From Cyclobacteriaceae bacterium (GTDB taxonomy: Bacteria; Bacteroidota; Bacteroidia; Cytophagales; Cyclobacteriaceae): a stretch of 64,000 nt of DNA. Location: positions 1 to 64,000 of the forward strand of contig JALHRJ010000021.1 in the NCBI GenBank assembly GCA_022841475.1, read 5' to 3'. The notes under the pieces are model-generated. The model saw nothing but the letters and a program-made list of their open reading frames with translations. It ran no database searches and was not told where the DNA came from. Shown here piece after piece: positions 26,747 to 34,272 of this stretch; positions within the stretch are counted from its first letter, which is position 1; each line of letters starts with the position of its first letter. The translations under genes were made by a program, and so were the position numbers.

Positions 26747-27667
26747 ATGAAAAGAATTATTGTATTTCTTACTACCCTGTTTGGTCTGGCTACTGCAGGC
26801 TTTGGTCAAACGGCTGATACCGCAACTACCACTTCCTTGTGGGATGATCCCATGCTTACATTCTATATCGTTGTGGGTTTCATATTTGTTGTTGTCGTGC
26901 TCGTTCTGCTGGTAGCCTTGTACATGTTGCAGGTTCTCAATTTTATGGTGAAACAAGCCACACGCGAGCGTTCCGAGCGATTAGGCATTACCTACCAGGA
27001 AGAGCCTTCGTTTTGGTCCAAATTATGGGATAAATCCAATGATTTTGTTCCGATGGAAAAGGAGAAGGATATCCTGCTCGATCACAATTATGATGGTATT
27101 CGAGAGTTGGATAATCACTTGCCACCGTGGTGGACCGGATTATTTTATGTTACCATTGTGTTTGCACTTGCCTATCTTGGTTTCTATCACTTGTCGGATA
27201 CGTTGCCTTTGCCAATAAAAGAGTATGAAAATGAATTGGCTGTGGCCGAGGAGCAAGCACGTAAAATGAAGGCCTCAAATCCGGTAGCAGCCATTGACGA
27301 AACAAATGTTACTATTGTAACGGATGCATTAGCTCTGGCGGATGGTAAAACTACCTTTTTAACCAATTGTGCATCCTGCCATCGCAAAGATGGAGGTGGC
27401 GATATTGGACCTAATCTAACGGATGAATATTGGAAACATGGCGGGTCTGTTCAGGAAATTTTTAAAGTAGTGCGTCATGGCGTTCAAGGCACAAACATGA
27501 TTGCGTGGGAAGGATTTATCAGCCCGGAAAAGATGCAGAATGTGTCAAGCTATATCCTTACCATGAAGGGCTCCAACCCTGAGAATCCAAAAAAGCCGGA
27601 GGGCGAAATATATACACCTAAACCAGAAACCACTTCCGATACAACAAAGGTGCAGGCTAGTTTATAA
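26747..27667 (+). CDS. ccoP: cbb3-type cytochrome c oxidase subunit III, single-haem form
   Basis: This 306-residue protein has a signal-like N-terminus ending GFGQ, a TM helix (about 38-62), the FixP N-terminal region LDHNYDGIRELDNHLPPWW, a second TM helix, and one C-terminal cytochrome c domain with haem site NCASCH and Met ligand in GTNMIAWEGFI. Proteobacterial CcoP has two CxxCH sites; only one is present here. It feeds electrons to the CcoN active site. It is 5 bp after the ccoQ-like gene and ends before a large hairpin. Confidence 0.93.
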   Translation: MKRIIVFLTTLFGLATAGFGQTADTATTTSLWDDPMLTFYIVVGFIFVVVVLVLLVALYMLQVLNFMVKQATRERSERLGITYQEEPSFWSKLWDKSNDFVPMEKEKDILLDHNYDGIRELDNHLPPWWTGLFYVTIVFALAYLGFYHLSDTLPLPIKEYENELAVAEEQARKMKASNPVAAIDETNVTIVTDALALADGKTTFLTNCASCHRKDGGGDIGPNLTDEYWKHGGSVQEIFKVVRHGVQGTNMIAWEGFISPEKMQNVSSYILTMKGSNPENPKKPEGEIYTPKPETTSDTTKVQASL

Positions 27668-27670
27668 AAT

Positions 27671-27735
27671 AAAGACATCTCGAAAACAGCAGGAGGATTC
27701 GTGACGAAAGTTGAAATGTTTTAGAGATGTCTTTT
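27671..27735 (+). terminator. large hairpin after ccoP
   Basis: AAGACATCTCGAAAACA pairs imperfectly with TGTTTTAGAGATGTCTT across a loop of about 29 nt, ending in TTTTG. It could partly terminate the ccoNOQP transcript before ccoG. Confidence 0.55.
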
Positions 27736-27842
27736 GTTATTAAATAAATACAAGAAGTCATGAGATTAGCATGAACCAGACTATACCCAACAATATGACA
27801 ATCTGTGTTCCAAGTGACCACTGAAAAACAAATTATTAACAC

Positions 27843-29309
27843 ATGAAAGAAGTAGGTCAGCATAATTTGTACGAATATGAAGAGGAGTTTAGAGATACGC
27901 TGGCAACGGTAGATGAAAAAGGTAAACGTGTATGGATTTATCCGAAGAAACCTTCCGGTCATTATCACAGAAACCGGATTATTGTTACAGTCATTTTGCT
28001 TTCGCTGTTCTTCTTAACCCCGTTTATTCAACTAAACGGCAGACCCTTCATGCTGCTGAATGTTTTTGAGCGCAAATTTATTTTGTTTGGGCAGGTATTC
28101 TGGCCTCAGGATTTTTTTCTATTAGCGCTTACACTCATCACACTCTTTGTGTTTGTTATTTTATTTACGGTAGCCTTTGGCCGGATTTGGTGTGGTTGGG
28201 CTTGTCCGCAAACCTTATTCATGGAAATGGTATTCCGTAAGATTGAATATTGGATTGAAGGAGATGCCAATGCACAGAGACGGTTGAATAACGGCCCATG
28301 GAATAATGCGAAGGTATTTAAGAAAGCTACCAAGCAATTCATTTTCGTTTTGATTTCTGTTTTAATTTCTCATACCACGATGGCTTACCTGATAGGTATT
28401 GATCAGGTTAAGGAGATCATAACGCAATCTCCCAGAGAACATATGGCCGGCTTTATCGGGTTGGTTGCCTTTACTGGAATCTTCTATGGCGTGTTTGCCT
28501 ATTTTCGCGAGCAAGCCTGTATCGCGGTTTGTCCGTACGGTCGACTTCAAGGCGTACTCTTAGTGAAAGACTCAATCGTGGTGGCGTATGATTGGTTACG
28601 GGGTGAGCCACGCAGTAAGCTAAAAAAACACCAGAATACTATTACTGAAAAGCAGGGTGATTGTATCGATTGTAAACTGTGTGTGCACGTGTGTCCTACC
28701 GGTATTGATATCCGTCATGGCACTCAACTGGAGTGTGTTAATTGTACAGCCTGTATGGATGTGTGTGATGATGTAATGACAAAAATCCATAAGCCTAAGG
28801 GTCTGATTCGTTATTCTTCACATACCGCTATTGCAGAAGGTGTACAAAAACTTTTTACTCCACGCATTGCCGGCTATTTAGTTGTTCTTGTTGCACTCAT
28901 TAGTTTGCTCAGTTACTTTATTTTTACCAGGGCGGATATTGAGACTACTGTTTTAAAAGTACCTGGTACGTTGTATACAAAAACAGATGATGATCAGATT
29001 ACGAATTTGTACAGTATCGAGTTTTTAAATAAAACGTTTGAAGATATTTCGTTGGATGTAAAAGTGGAATCCCCCTCGCAGGCAACCTTTCTTAAAATAG
29101 GGGATCCAATGATTGTTGTACCGAAGGGTGGGATACTGAAAGGCATGATTATGGTAAAATTGCCCGAGGAGGCGATTACTTCCATGAAAACAGTTATCGA
29201 ATTCGGGATTTATCAGAATGGAGAAAAGGTAGAAACGGCTACAGCAAAATTTATTGGACCCATAGTGCGAAAAAAGAGTAGCGATGATCGGGAGAAAAAT
29301 GACGATTAG
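27843..29309 (+). CDS. ccoG: cytochrome c oxidase accessory protein CcoG (polyferredoxin)
   Basis: This 488-residue membrane protein has about five TM helices, two CP-type motifs (GRIWCGWACPQT and ACIAVCPYGRLQ) and two 4Fe-4S binding motifs (DCIDCKLCVHVCPTG and CVNCTACMDVCDD). A C-terminal Ig-like FixG domain follows (about 370-488). CcoG (FixG/RdxA) reduces copper during cbb3 oxidase assembly. It lies in the expected position after ccoP and before ccoH. Standard length. Confidence 0.95.
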   Translation: MKEVGQHNLYEYEEEFRDTLATVDEKGKRVWIYPKKPSGHYHRNRIIVTVILLSLFFLTPFIQLNGRPFMLLNVFERKFILFGQVFWPQDFFLLALTLITLFVFVILFTVAFGRIWCGWACPQTLFMEMVFRKIEYWIEGDANAQRRLNNGPWNNAKVFKKATKQFIFVLISVLISHTTMAYLIGIDQVKEIITQSPREHMAGFIGLVAFTGIFYGVFAYFREQACIAVCPYGRLQGVLLVKDSIVVAYDWLRGEPRSKLKKHQNTITEKQGDCIDCKLCVHVCPTGIDIRHGTQLECVNCTACMDVCDDVMTKIHKPKGLIRYSSHTAIAEGVQKLFTPRIAGYLVVLVALISLLSYFIFTRADIETTVLKVPGTLYTKTDDDQITNLYSIEFLNKTFEDISLDVKVESPSQATFLKIGDPMIVVPKGGILKGMIMVKLPEEAITSMKTVIEFGIYQNGEKVETATAKFIGPIVRKKSSDDREKNDD

Positions 29310-29346
29310 AATAACTAAATTTATTCACGGTTAAATTTGATAAACT

Positions 29347-29766
29347 ATGAAATGGGTACTAGCAGCATTTATTTTCTTTGCTTTATTTATAGGCACGTTG
29401 GTGGTCATCAGCATGCGGCAGGATATTGGCCTGGTGTCAAAAAATTATTATCAGGATGAACTTAAGCACGGAGAAAAAATGATCCGGCAGACGAATGCTT
29501 CGCTATTGACTGAACAACCGATATTTACTTTCGAAAATAATTCTGTAAAAGTAGCCTATCCTCATTTTTCCACTATTGAAACAGGTGAGTTACGCGTGCA
29601 GCGGCCCTCTGATGAACGGCTTGATCAAGAATTTGAAATTACGGCTGGCGGCATGGATAGTCAGTCTTTTGAATTAAAGGTGTGGGAGAAGGGTTTGTAT
29701 CGCGTGAGCTTGACGTGGAAGATGGAAGGCAAGGAATATTATGTTGAAAAACTAATGGTCTTATAG
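29347..29766 (+). CDS. ccoH: FixH/CcoH-family oxidase assembly protein
   Basis: This 139-residue protein has an N-terminal TM helix (about 4-24), then the FixH signature LVSKNYYQDELKHGEKM and a small periplasmic beta-sandwich ending LTWKMEGKEYYVEKLMVL. CcoH is needed for cbb3 oxidase assembly. The gene lies between ccoG and the SafE-like gene (3-bp gap), so an operon is clear. Confidence 0.9.
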   Translation: MKWVLAAFIFFALFIGTLVVISMRQDIGLVSKNYYQDELKHGEKMIRQTNASLLTEQPIFTFENNSVKVAYPHFSTIETGELRVQRPSDERLDQEFEITAGGMDSQSFELKVWEKGLYRVSLTWKMEGKEYYVEKLMVL

Positions 29767-29769
29767 GAC

Positions 29770-30456
29770 ATGTGGACAGCGATAGTCATGGGGTTAGCAG
29801 GAAGTTTACATTGCGCAGGCATGTGTAGTCCTTTAGCTATGGCCATCACCTCCAAACGGCCTTTCTTGCGCGATAAGATTATTTATAATTCCGGGAGAGT
29901 AGTTACTTATGGGCTTTTGGGTGCGCTTGCGGCAAGTTTTGGAAGTTTGTTTTCGCTAACGTCCTATCAAAGCATAATTTCTTTTTCTATTGGTTCTCTT
30001 TTTTTACTCATGGGCTTTGGGGCTATTTCCGGAGCGCAGATTCCCATTCTCACACAAGCACTCAATAAATTTACAACCCACCTAAAAAAATTGTTTAACT
30101 ATTGGCTTCAAAAGAGGGGAGGTATTGCTGTTTTTATGATGGGTATGCTCAACGGATTACTGCCATGTGGCCTTACCTACCTCGCTATGACATATTGTTT
30201 TATTTTGCCGGCTGCTAAAGACGGGTTTGTTTATATGTTACTATTTGGATTAGGTACCTGGCCCGTGATGATTGGCATTACGTGGCTGATGGGCTTAGGT
30301 TTTAAGCGTATTACTATTAATTATCAGAAAATCACCACAGTAGTATTTATTGCCATTGGAATTTGGATGATGGCTCGTGTTTTTGTTACACATTCCTCAG
30401 AATCACACTCGATGTTATTTGGTAACACCTCTGCCGATGAGGTAATTTGCCCCTGA
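29770..30456 (+). CDS. DsbD/SafE-type membrane protein of the cbb3 locus
   Basis: This 228-residue protein has six TM helices. It carries GLAGSLHCAGMCSPLA at the N-terminus and the paired GMLNGLLPCGLTYLA, the two Cys/Pro-type motifs of the DsbD_2 (UreH/SafE-like) family. In Bacteroidota this family often ends the cco operon and is believed to help in copper or redox handling. CcoI and CcoS, usual cbb3 assembly partners, are not in the window. The start is 3 bp after ccoH. Confidence 0.85.
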   Translation: MWTAIVMGLAGSLHCAGMCSPLAMAITSKRPFLRDKIIYNSGRVVTYGLLGALAASFGSLFSLTSYQSIISFSIGSLFLLMGFGAISGAQIPILTQALNKFTTHLKKLFNYWLQKRGGIAVFMMGMLNGLLPCGLTYLAMTYCFILPAAKDGFVYMLLFGLGTWPVMIGITWLMGLGFKRITINYQKITTVVFIAIGIWMMARVFVTHSSESHSMLFGNTSADEVICP

Positions 30457-30535
30457 TCCGATTTTGAATTTGTGTCAAATTCTGTATTTTTAGAATCAGA
30501 ATACTTTCCTGGTTCGTGGATTAAACTTTATACTG

Positions 30536-31387
30536 ATGAAAAAAATACTTGTTCCTACAGATTTTTCTAAACTCTCTATCAATGCGTTGGAGGTAGCCGT
30601 TGAAATTGCAAAAAAATCGAACTCTGAAATTACTCTCCTGCACGTTGTGGAAGAAGCCAGTCAGAGTTCATTTTCAATAGCGGGTGAATGGAGAACGACT
30701 GAAAACTGGTCTGATAAGTTATTTACACTTAAACTGTTAGAAAAGGCAAAAGATCAACTGGAAAAACTGGTTATGGATCCACGGTTTTCAGCAGTAAAGA
30801 TTAATGGTGAATTACGATTGGGTAATGCGTTTCATGGTATGCGCACCATTATCGTTGAAAATAAAGTTGACTTAGTGGTGATGGGCACACGAGGGCGCTC
30901 AGACCTTGAAGCCATGGTAATTGGTTCGAATACAGAGCGTGTGGTGCGCCAGGCAAAATGTCCTGTGTTGAGTATTCATAAAAAGCCAGCAAAAGTTAAT
31001 TTCAAAGAAATCGTGTACGCCACAGCCATGCATAAAGATGAAGAAGTTTTTTCGCGCATGATAAAGAGAACACAGCAACTTTATAACTCCACTATTCACC
31101 TGGTACGGATTAATACCCCTGGAGATTTTCAGCGAGATTATGTGGTGAAAGATTACATGGAAAAATTCGCAAAAAAATTAGCCCTAAAAAATTATACGAT
31201 CAATGTCTATAATGATATCACCGAAGAGGATGGTATCATCTATTTTGCCGATAGCATTGATGCAGATTTGATTGCCATGGCAACCCATGGTCGCACAGGA
31301 TTTGCCCACGTGATGGCCGGCAGTATTGCTGAGGACGTGGTGGGTCATTCCAAACGGCCCGTGTTAACGTTTGTAGTAAAACGTTGA
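30536..31387 (+). CDS. tandem-domain universal stress protein
   Basis: This 283-residue protein has two UspA domains. Domain 1 begins KILVPTDFSKLS and has the ATP-binding GTRGRSDLEAMVIGSNTE. Domain 2 has ATHGRTGFAHVMAGSIAED. Both keep the G-2x-G-9x-G(S/T) signature, so ATP or AMP binding is likely. It is separated from the cco operon by 79 bp and is possibly induced under the same low-oxygen conditions, which is an inference. Cytoplasmic. Confidence 0.93.
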   Translation: MKKILVPTDFSKLSINALEVAVEIAKKSNSEITLLHVVEEASQSSFSIAGEWRTTENWSDKLFTLKLLEKAKDQLEKLVMDPRFSAVKINGELRLGNAFHGMRTIIVENKVDLVVMGTRGRSDLEAMVIGSNTERVVRQAKCPVLSIHKKPAKVNFKEIVYATAMHKDEEVFSRMIKRTQQLYNSTIHLVRINTPGDFQRDYVVKDYMEKFAKKLALKNYTINVYNDITEEDGIIYFADSIDADLIAMATHGRTGFAHVMAGSIAEDVVGHSKRPVLTFVVKR

Positions 31388-31405
31388 TGAAGTTAAATTT
31401 CAACA

Positions 31406-31440
31406 AAGGAGCCTCCTGAATTTCGGGGGGCTTTATTTTT
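31406..31440 (+). terminator. intrinsic terminator after the universal stress protein gene
   Basis: The stem AGCCTCC / GGGGGGCT has one G-T pair and a TGAATTTC loop, followed by TTATTTTT. Confidence 0.8.
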
Positions 31441-31459
31441 TAACAATTACTGAATTGCT

Positions 31460-32242
31460 TTGAAAAACTATTATTTCATATTGGGACTTCATATCCACGC
31501 CCAGCAACATGAAATAAAACAAGCCTATCGCAAGCTGGCTCTTCAGTTTCATCCTGATAAGAATTCGTCCAAAGAAGCGGAAGCTATTTTTAAAGAAGTT
31601 AACGAGGCGTACGAAATTTTAGGAGATGCTCGGAGCAAGTTTGAGTATGATCAATTGTTGAACGGAATACCTGCTGCTTCGCAACCTCATCGCGATCCTC
31701 GTTACAGGCCAAGACCTCCAGGTTCATTCTCGCGAACCACCAGGAAAATGGAGATGCTGGAAACCATGCGCGAGTATCTTAAGTACGCATTGATGGCCTC
31801 ACGTATTGCTTTACTTTTCTCCGCTATTTTAATTGCAGACTTTGTACTCCCGCCAGAGAAAGAACAAAAAGAAGTTCTTGCTATGAAAAGAGGACAGGAG
31901 TATCGGGGGACACGTTCATTTAAAATGGAACTTAAGGATGGTGAAACTATGAGTTTAAACCGTCAAACAGCAAGTGAATTTCAACAAGGCTCAGTAATTA
32001 TAATTTATAATTCGTCCCTGTTTTCAGTACCCTTGATTTTAGAAAATGAGGTGACTCATTTTAAGACAGAAATCCCCGTATCCATTTATGGTAATTTTAT
32101 TTTCTTGCCATTTGTTCTTCTGATTACATCTTTGTTAGGTACGTTTTACTGGAAAGGTGTTGAGTTTCGGTTTAACCTGGGTGTGGTAAATTGTTTTCTC
32201 ATGTTATTGAGTTTTATTTTTCTTCGGATTCATAATTTTTGA
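31460..32242 (+). CDS. membrane-bound J-domain protein
   Basis: This 260-residue protein, read from a TTG start at 31460, has an N-terminal J domain (about 3-68) with the HPD tripeptide in QFHPDKN and the closing FEYDQLL. A proline/arginine-rich linker and a C-terminal membrane region with about three hydrophobic segments (about 112-132, 210-231 and 238-256) follow. J domains stimulate DnaK. The membrane anchoring and the central region are not those of classical DnaJ, so the client system is unknown. The SUI1 gene starts 1 bp after its stop. Confidence 0.8.
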   Translation: MKNYYFILGLHIHAQQHEIKQAYRKLALQFHPDKNSSKEAEAIFKEVNEAYEILGDARSKFEYDQLLNGIPAASQPHRDPRYRPRPPGSFSRTTRKMEMLETMREYLKYALMASRIALLFSAILIADFVLPPEKEQKEVLAMKRGQEYRGTRSFKMELKDGETMSLNRQTASEFQQGSVIIIYNSSLFSVPLILENEVTHFKTEIPVSIYGNFIFLPFVLLITSLLGTFYWKGVEFRFNLGVVNCFLMLLSFIFLRIHNF

Positions 32243-32243
32243 T

Positions 32244-32588
32244 ATGAGCAAAAAAAATAGTTGGAAAAACCGTGAAGGGATCGTCTATTCGACAAAAGAA
32301 GATTTTGCTTATACGCATCAGTCAAATCATGAAGCAGAAACTTTGCCTCCTGCCAAACAAAACTTACGCGTGTTGATGGATAACTCAGGTCGTGCCGGCA
32401 AACAAGTTACATTAGTCACAGGGTTTATTGGAACAACGGTAGACCTGGAGACTTTGACTAAATTATTAAAAACGAAATGTGGTGTGGGTGGATCGGCCAA
32501 AGAAGGTGAAATACTTATTCAAGGCGATGCTCGCGATAAAATTGTGGCTATTCTAACGAAGGAGGGATATAAGGCACGAAAATTTTGA
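32244..32588 (+). CDS. SUI1-family translation initiation factor
   Basis: This 114-residue protein has a basic N-terminus and a C-terminal SUI1/eIF1-like domain: AGKQVTLVTGFIGT, LLKTKCGVGGSAKEGEILIQGD and EGYKARKF. Bacterial YciH homologues influence start-codon selection. The gene is tightly coupled to the J-domain gene (1-bp gap). Confidence 0.9.
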   Translation: MSKKNSWKNREGIVYSTKEDFAYTHQSNHEAETLPPAKQNLRVLMDNSGRAGKQVTLVTGFIGTTVDLETLTKLLKTKCGVGGSAKEGEILIQGDARDKIVAILTKEGYKARKF

Positions 32589-32642
32589 ATTTTGATGATG
32601 GGTATCATTAAACTTTTAGCGTCCTGATTGGGTTTGTATATG

Positions 32643-32650
32643 TATATTTG
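32643..32650 (+). promoter_or_regulatory. candidate -7 element for the SOD gene
   Basis: TATATTTG matches the Bacteroidota consensus TAnnTTTG exactly and lies 31 bp before the SOD start codon. The expected TTG about 19 bp upstream is not at the right distance, so support comes from the -7 box only. Confidence 0.45.
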
Positions 32651-32680
32651 ATTTCTTTTTAACACTTAAAATTTAAAATT

Positions 32681-33286
32681 ATGGCTTTTACACTTCCTGC
32701 ACTTCCGTATGCATTTAATGCTTTAGAACCTCATATTGATGCCCGCACGATGGAAATACATCATGGCAAACATCACAACGCGTATGTAACCAACTTAAAT
32801 AATGCGGTGGCGGGCAAACCCGAGGAAAATTTAAGCATTGAAGAAATCTGTAAGAATATTTCCAAGTATCCGGTAGCGGTTCGTAACAATGGAGGAGGTC
32901 ATTACAACCACTCCTTATTCTGGACGATTATGGCCCCATCCGCTGGAGGTGCTCCTACAGGTGCTTTAGCGGACGCAATTAATAGTGCATTCGGAACGGT
33001 TGATGAGTTTAAAACAAAATTTAACGCAGCAGCAGCTGGTCGATTTGGTTCTGGCTGGGCCTGGCTGATTAAGGATGCCTCAGGTAAATTGGCTATCACA
33101 TCTACGCCCAATCAGGATAATCCTTTAATGGATGTAGCCGAAGTCAAAGGCACACCCATTTTAGGATTGGATGTATGGGAGCATGCCTACTATTTGAATT
33201 ACCAAAATCGCAGACCTGATTATTGTGCTGCTTTTTGGAATGTGGTAAACTGGAGTGAAGTGGCTAAGCGATTTGATGCCAAATAA
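32681..33286 (+). CDS. sodA: superoxide dismutase, manganese type by sequence
   Basis: This 201-residue protein has [34 protein letters not shown] and [18 protein letters not shown], giving the three His and one Asp metal ligands. NGGGHYNHS and the Gln in TPNQDNPL are features of Mn or cambialistic enzymes rather than Fe-only ones. There is no signal peptide, so it is cytosolic. It dismutates superoxide. It carries its own terminator, so it is monocistronic, which fits separate stress control. Confidence 0.95.
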   Translation: MAFTLPALPYAFNALEPHIDARTMEIHHGKHHNAYVTNLNNAVAGKPEENLSIEEICKNISKYPVAVRNNGGGHYNHSLFWTIMAPSAGGAPTGALADAINSAFGTVDEFKTKFNAAAAGRFGSGWAWLIKDASGKLAITSTPNQDNPLMDVAEVKGTPILGLDVWEHAYYLNYQNRRPDYCAAFWNVVNWSEVAKRFDAK

Positions 33287-33307
33287 GGTAAATGATCTAT
33301 GCATTTT

Positions 33308-33336
33308 AAAGGCTGTGGAAAAACAGCCTTTTTTAT
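33308..33336 (+). terminator. intrinsic terminator after the SOD gene
   Basis: AAAGGCTGT / ACAGCCTTT has a GGAAAA loop followed by TTTTATTT. It overlaps the convergent DinB-like pseudogene's stop codon by a few bases. Confidence 0.9.
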
Positions 33337-33821
33337 TTATGTGCAAAGATGCTTTTCAGATAAGCAATCTGCCCGGTGTGATAAAGATCGTGTTGTAAGA
33401 TGCCAACAATCAAATCTTCATAGGAAGCTTTTTCTGTATATGGTTTAGATAGCAATGAATCTTTTTGTTCACTTAACAGAGTTGTTAGGTCATGTTGTGA
33501 TTCCTCCAACAATTTTCTTATTTGGTCCCAGCCTAGGGATTTTAATTTTTCTGGTGTACTCCAGTTTGCTTCACTTTTCATCGAGCCTTTGTAGGAGGAA
33601 TCGCCCTTTAATCTTTTTATTAGCGCCTAGCGCCAATAGGTCATGTGCCATACTAGTTGAGCTATGGAGTGTGCATTTTTAGTAGGCTGCCAGTAAGCCA
33701 TCTTTTCATTTACCTGGTCAAGAATATCAGTTATTGAATCTCCATACCAGGGTGTGCCGGCATAGATAGTATTGAATTGACCGACTAGTTCGTCAATTTT
33801 TTTCTTTGAAGAGGTCCTCAT
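33333..33821 (-). pseudogene. DinB-like protein gene interrupted by an in-frame amber codon
   Basis: Two segments of one minus-strand frame form a single DinB-family (metal-binding four-helix) protein. The N-terminal part (33821 to 33630) has IDELVGQFNTIYAGTPWYGD and SIAQLVWHMTYWR. A TAG at 33627-33629 then follows. The frame continues open as ALIKRLKGDSSYKG through LKSLGWDQIRKLL and GILQHDLYHTGQIAYLKS to the TAA at 33333. The two His-containing motifs expected for the DinB fold are thus split. TAG follows WR and precedes ALIKRLKG, where related proteins usually have Q, N or E, so a CAG to TAG mutation is the simplest reading. It overlaps the upstream OMP gene by 4 bp. Confidence 0.8.
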
Positions 33822-34246
33822 TTTTTCTTAATGATATAGCTGACTCCGGCCCGGATGGAAAATTCAGTTTGACCAAAATAAAAATCTCCGATAGCTTCAA
33901 AACGCCAGGTATCATTGATGGGTTTGGCCCAGCCACCACCCAGCGCTGCATCATTCGCACCAATTAATCCACGAAAACGAACAAACACATGATCCATGGC
34001 ATACCAGCGCATGCCCATAACAAAAGAACTTTTTTGTTCGGTCCAGATTTCTAAACCGGCACCAGCAGCGAAATTCCGGACGATAAAATAATTCCCTTCC
34101 ACACCCAGTTGTGCTTTATCGAAGGCACTGTTGTGGTCTGTTTTAATTAAATCAAAACCACCGCTCACCACAATATCATTGCTACTTTGGGCATGAAGAG
34201 AAAATGTAATAGATATTAATAGTAAGCCCAGAACTATTTTTCTCAT
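33818..34246 (-). CDS. small outer-membrane beta-barrel-like protein
   Basis: This 142-residue protein has a signal peptide (about 1-19, ending LHAQ) and alternating hydrophobic/hydrophilic strands such as GAGLEIWTEQ, GMRWYAMDHVFVRFRG and TEFSIRAGVSYIIKK, the aromatic-rich pattern of a small OM barrel. No enzymatic motif is seen. Its 3' end overlaps the broken DinB-like gene by 4 bp (ATGA), so the two were probably co-transcribed. Confidence 0.65.
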   Translation of the reverse strand: MRKIVLGLLLISITFSLHAQSSNDIVVSGGFDLIKTDHNSAFDKAQLGVEGNYFIVRNFAAGAGLEIWTEQKSSFVMGMRWYAMDHVFVRFRGLIGANDAALGGGWAKPINDTWRFEAIGDFYFGQTEFSIRAGVSYIIKKK

Positions 34247-34272
34247 AGTATGATTTGATTTTATATTGATAC

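Noticed and set aside
33627-33629. Amber codon as possible recoding (readthrough) signal
   Set aside because: TAG terminates several intact genes here, including the response regulator and FixH genes. No suppressor or recoding structure was recognised, so a plain nonsense mutation is simpler.
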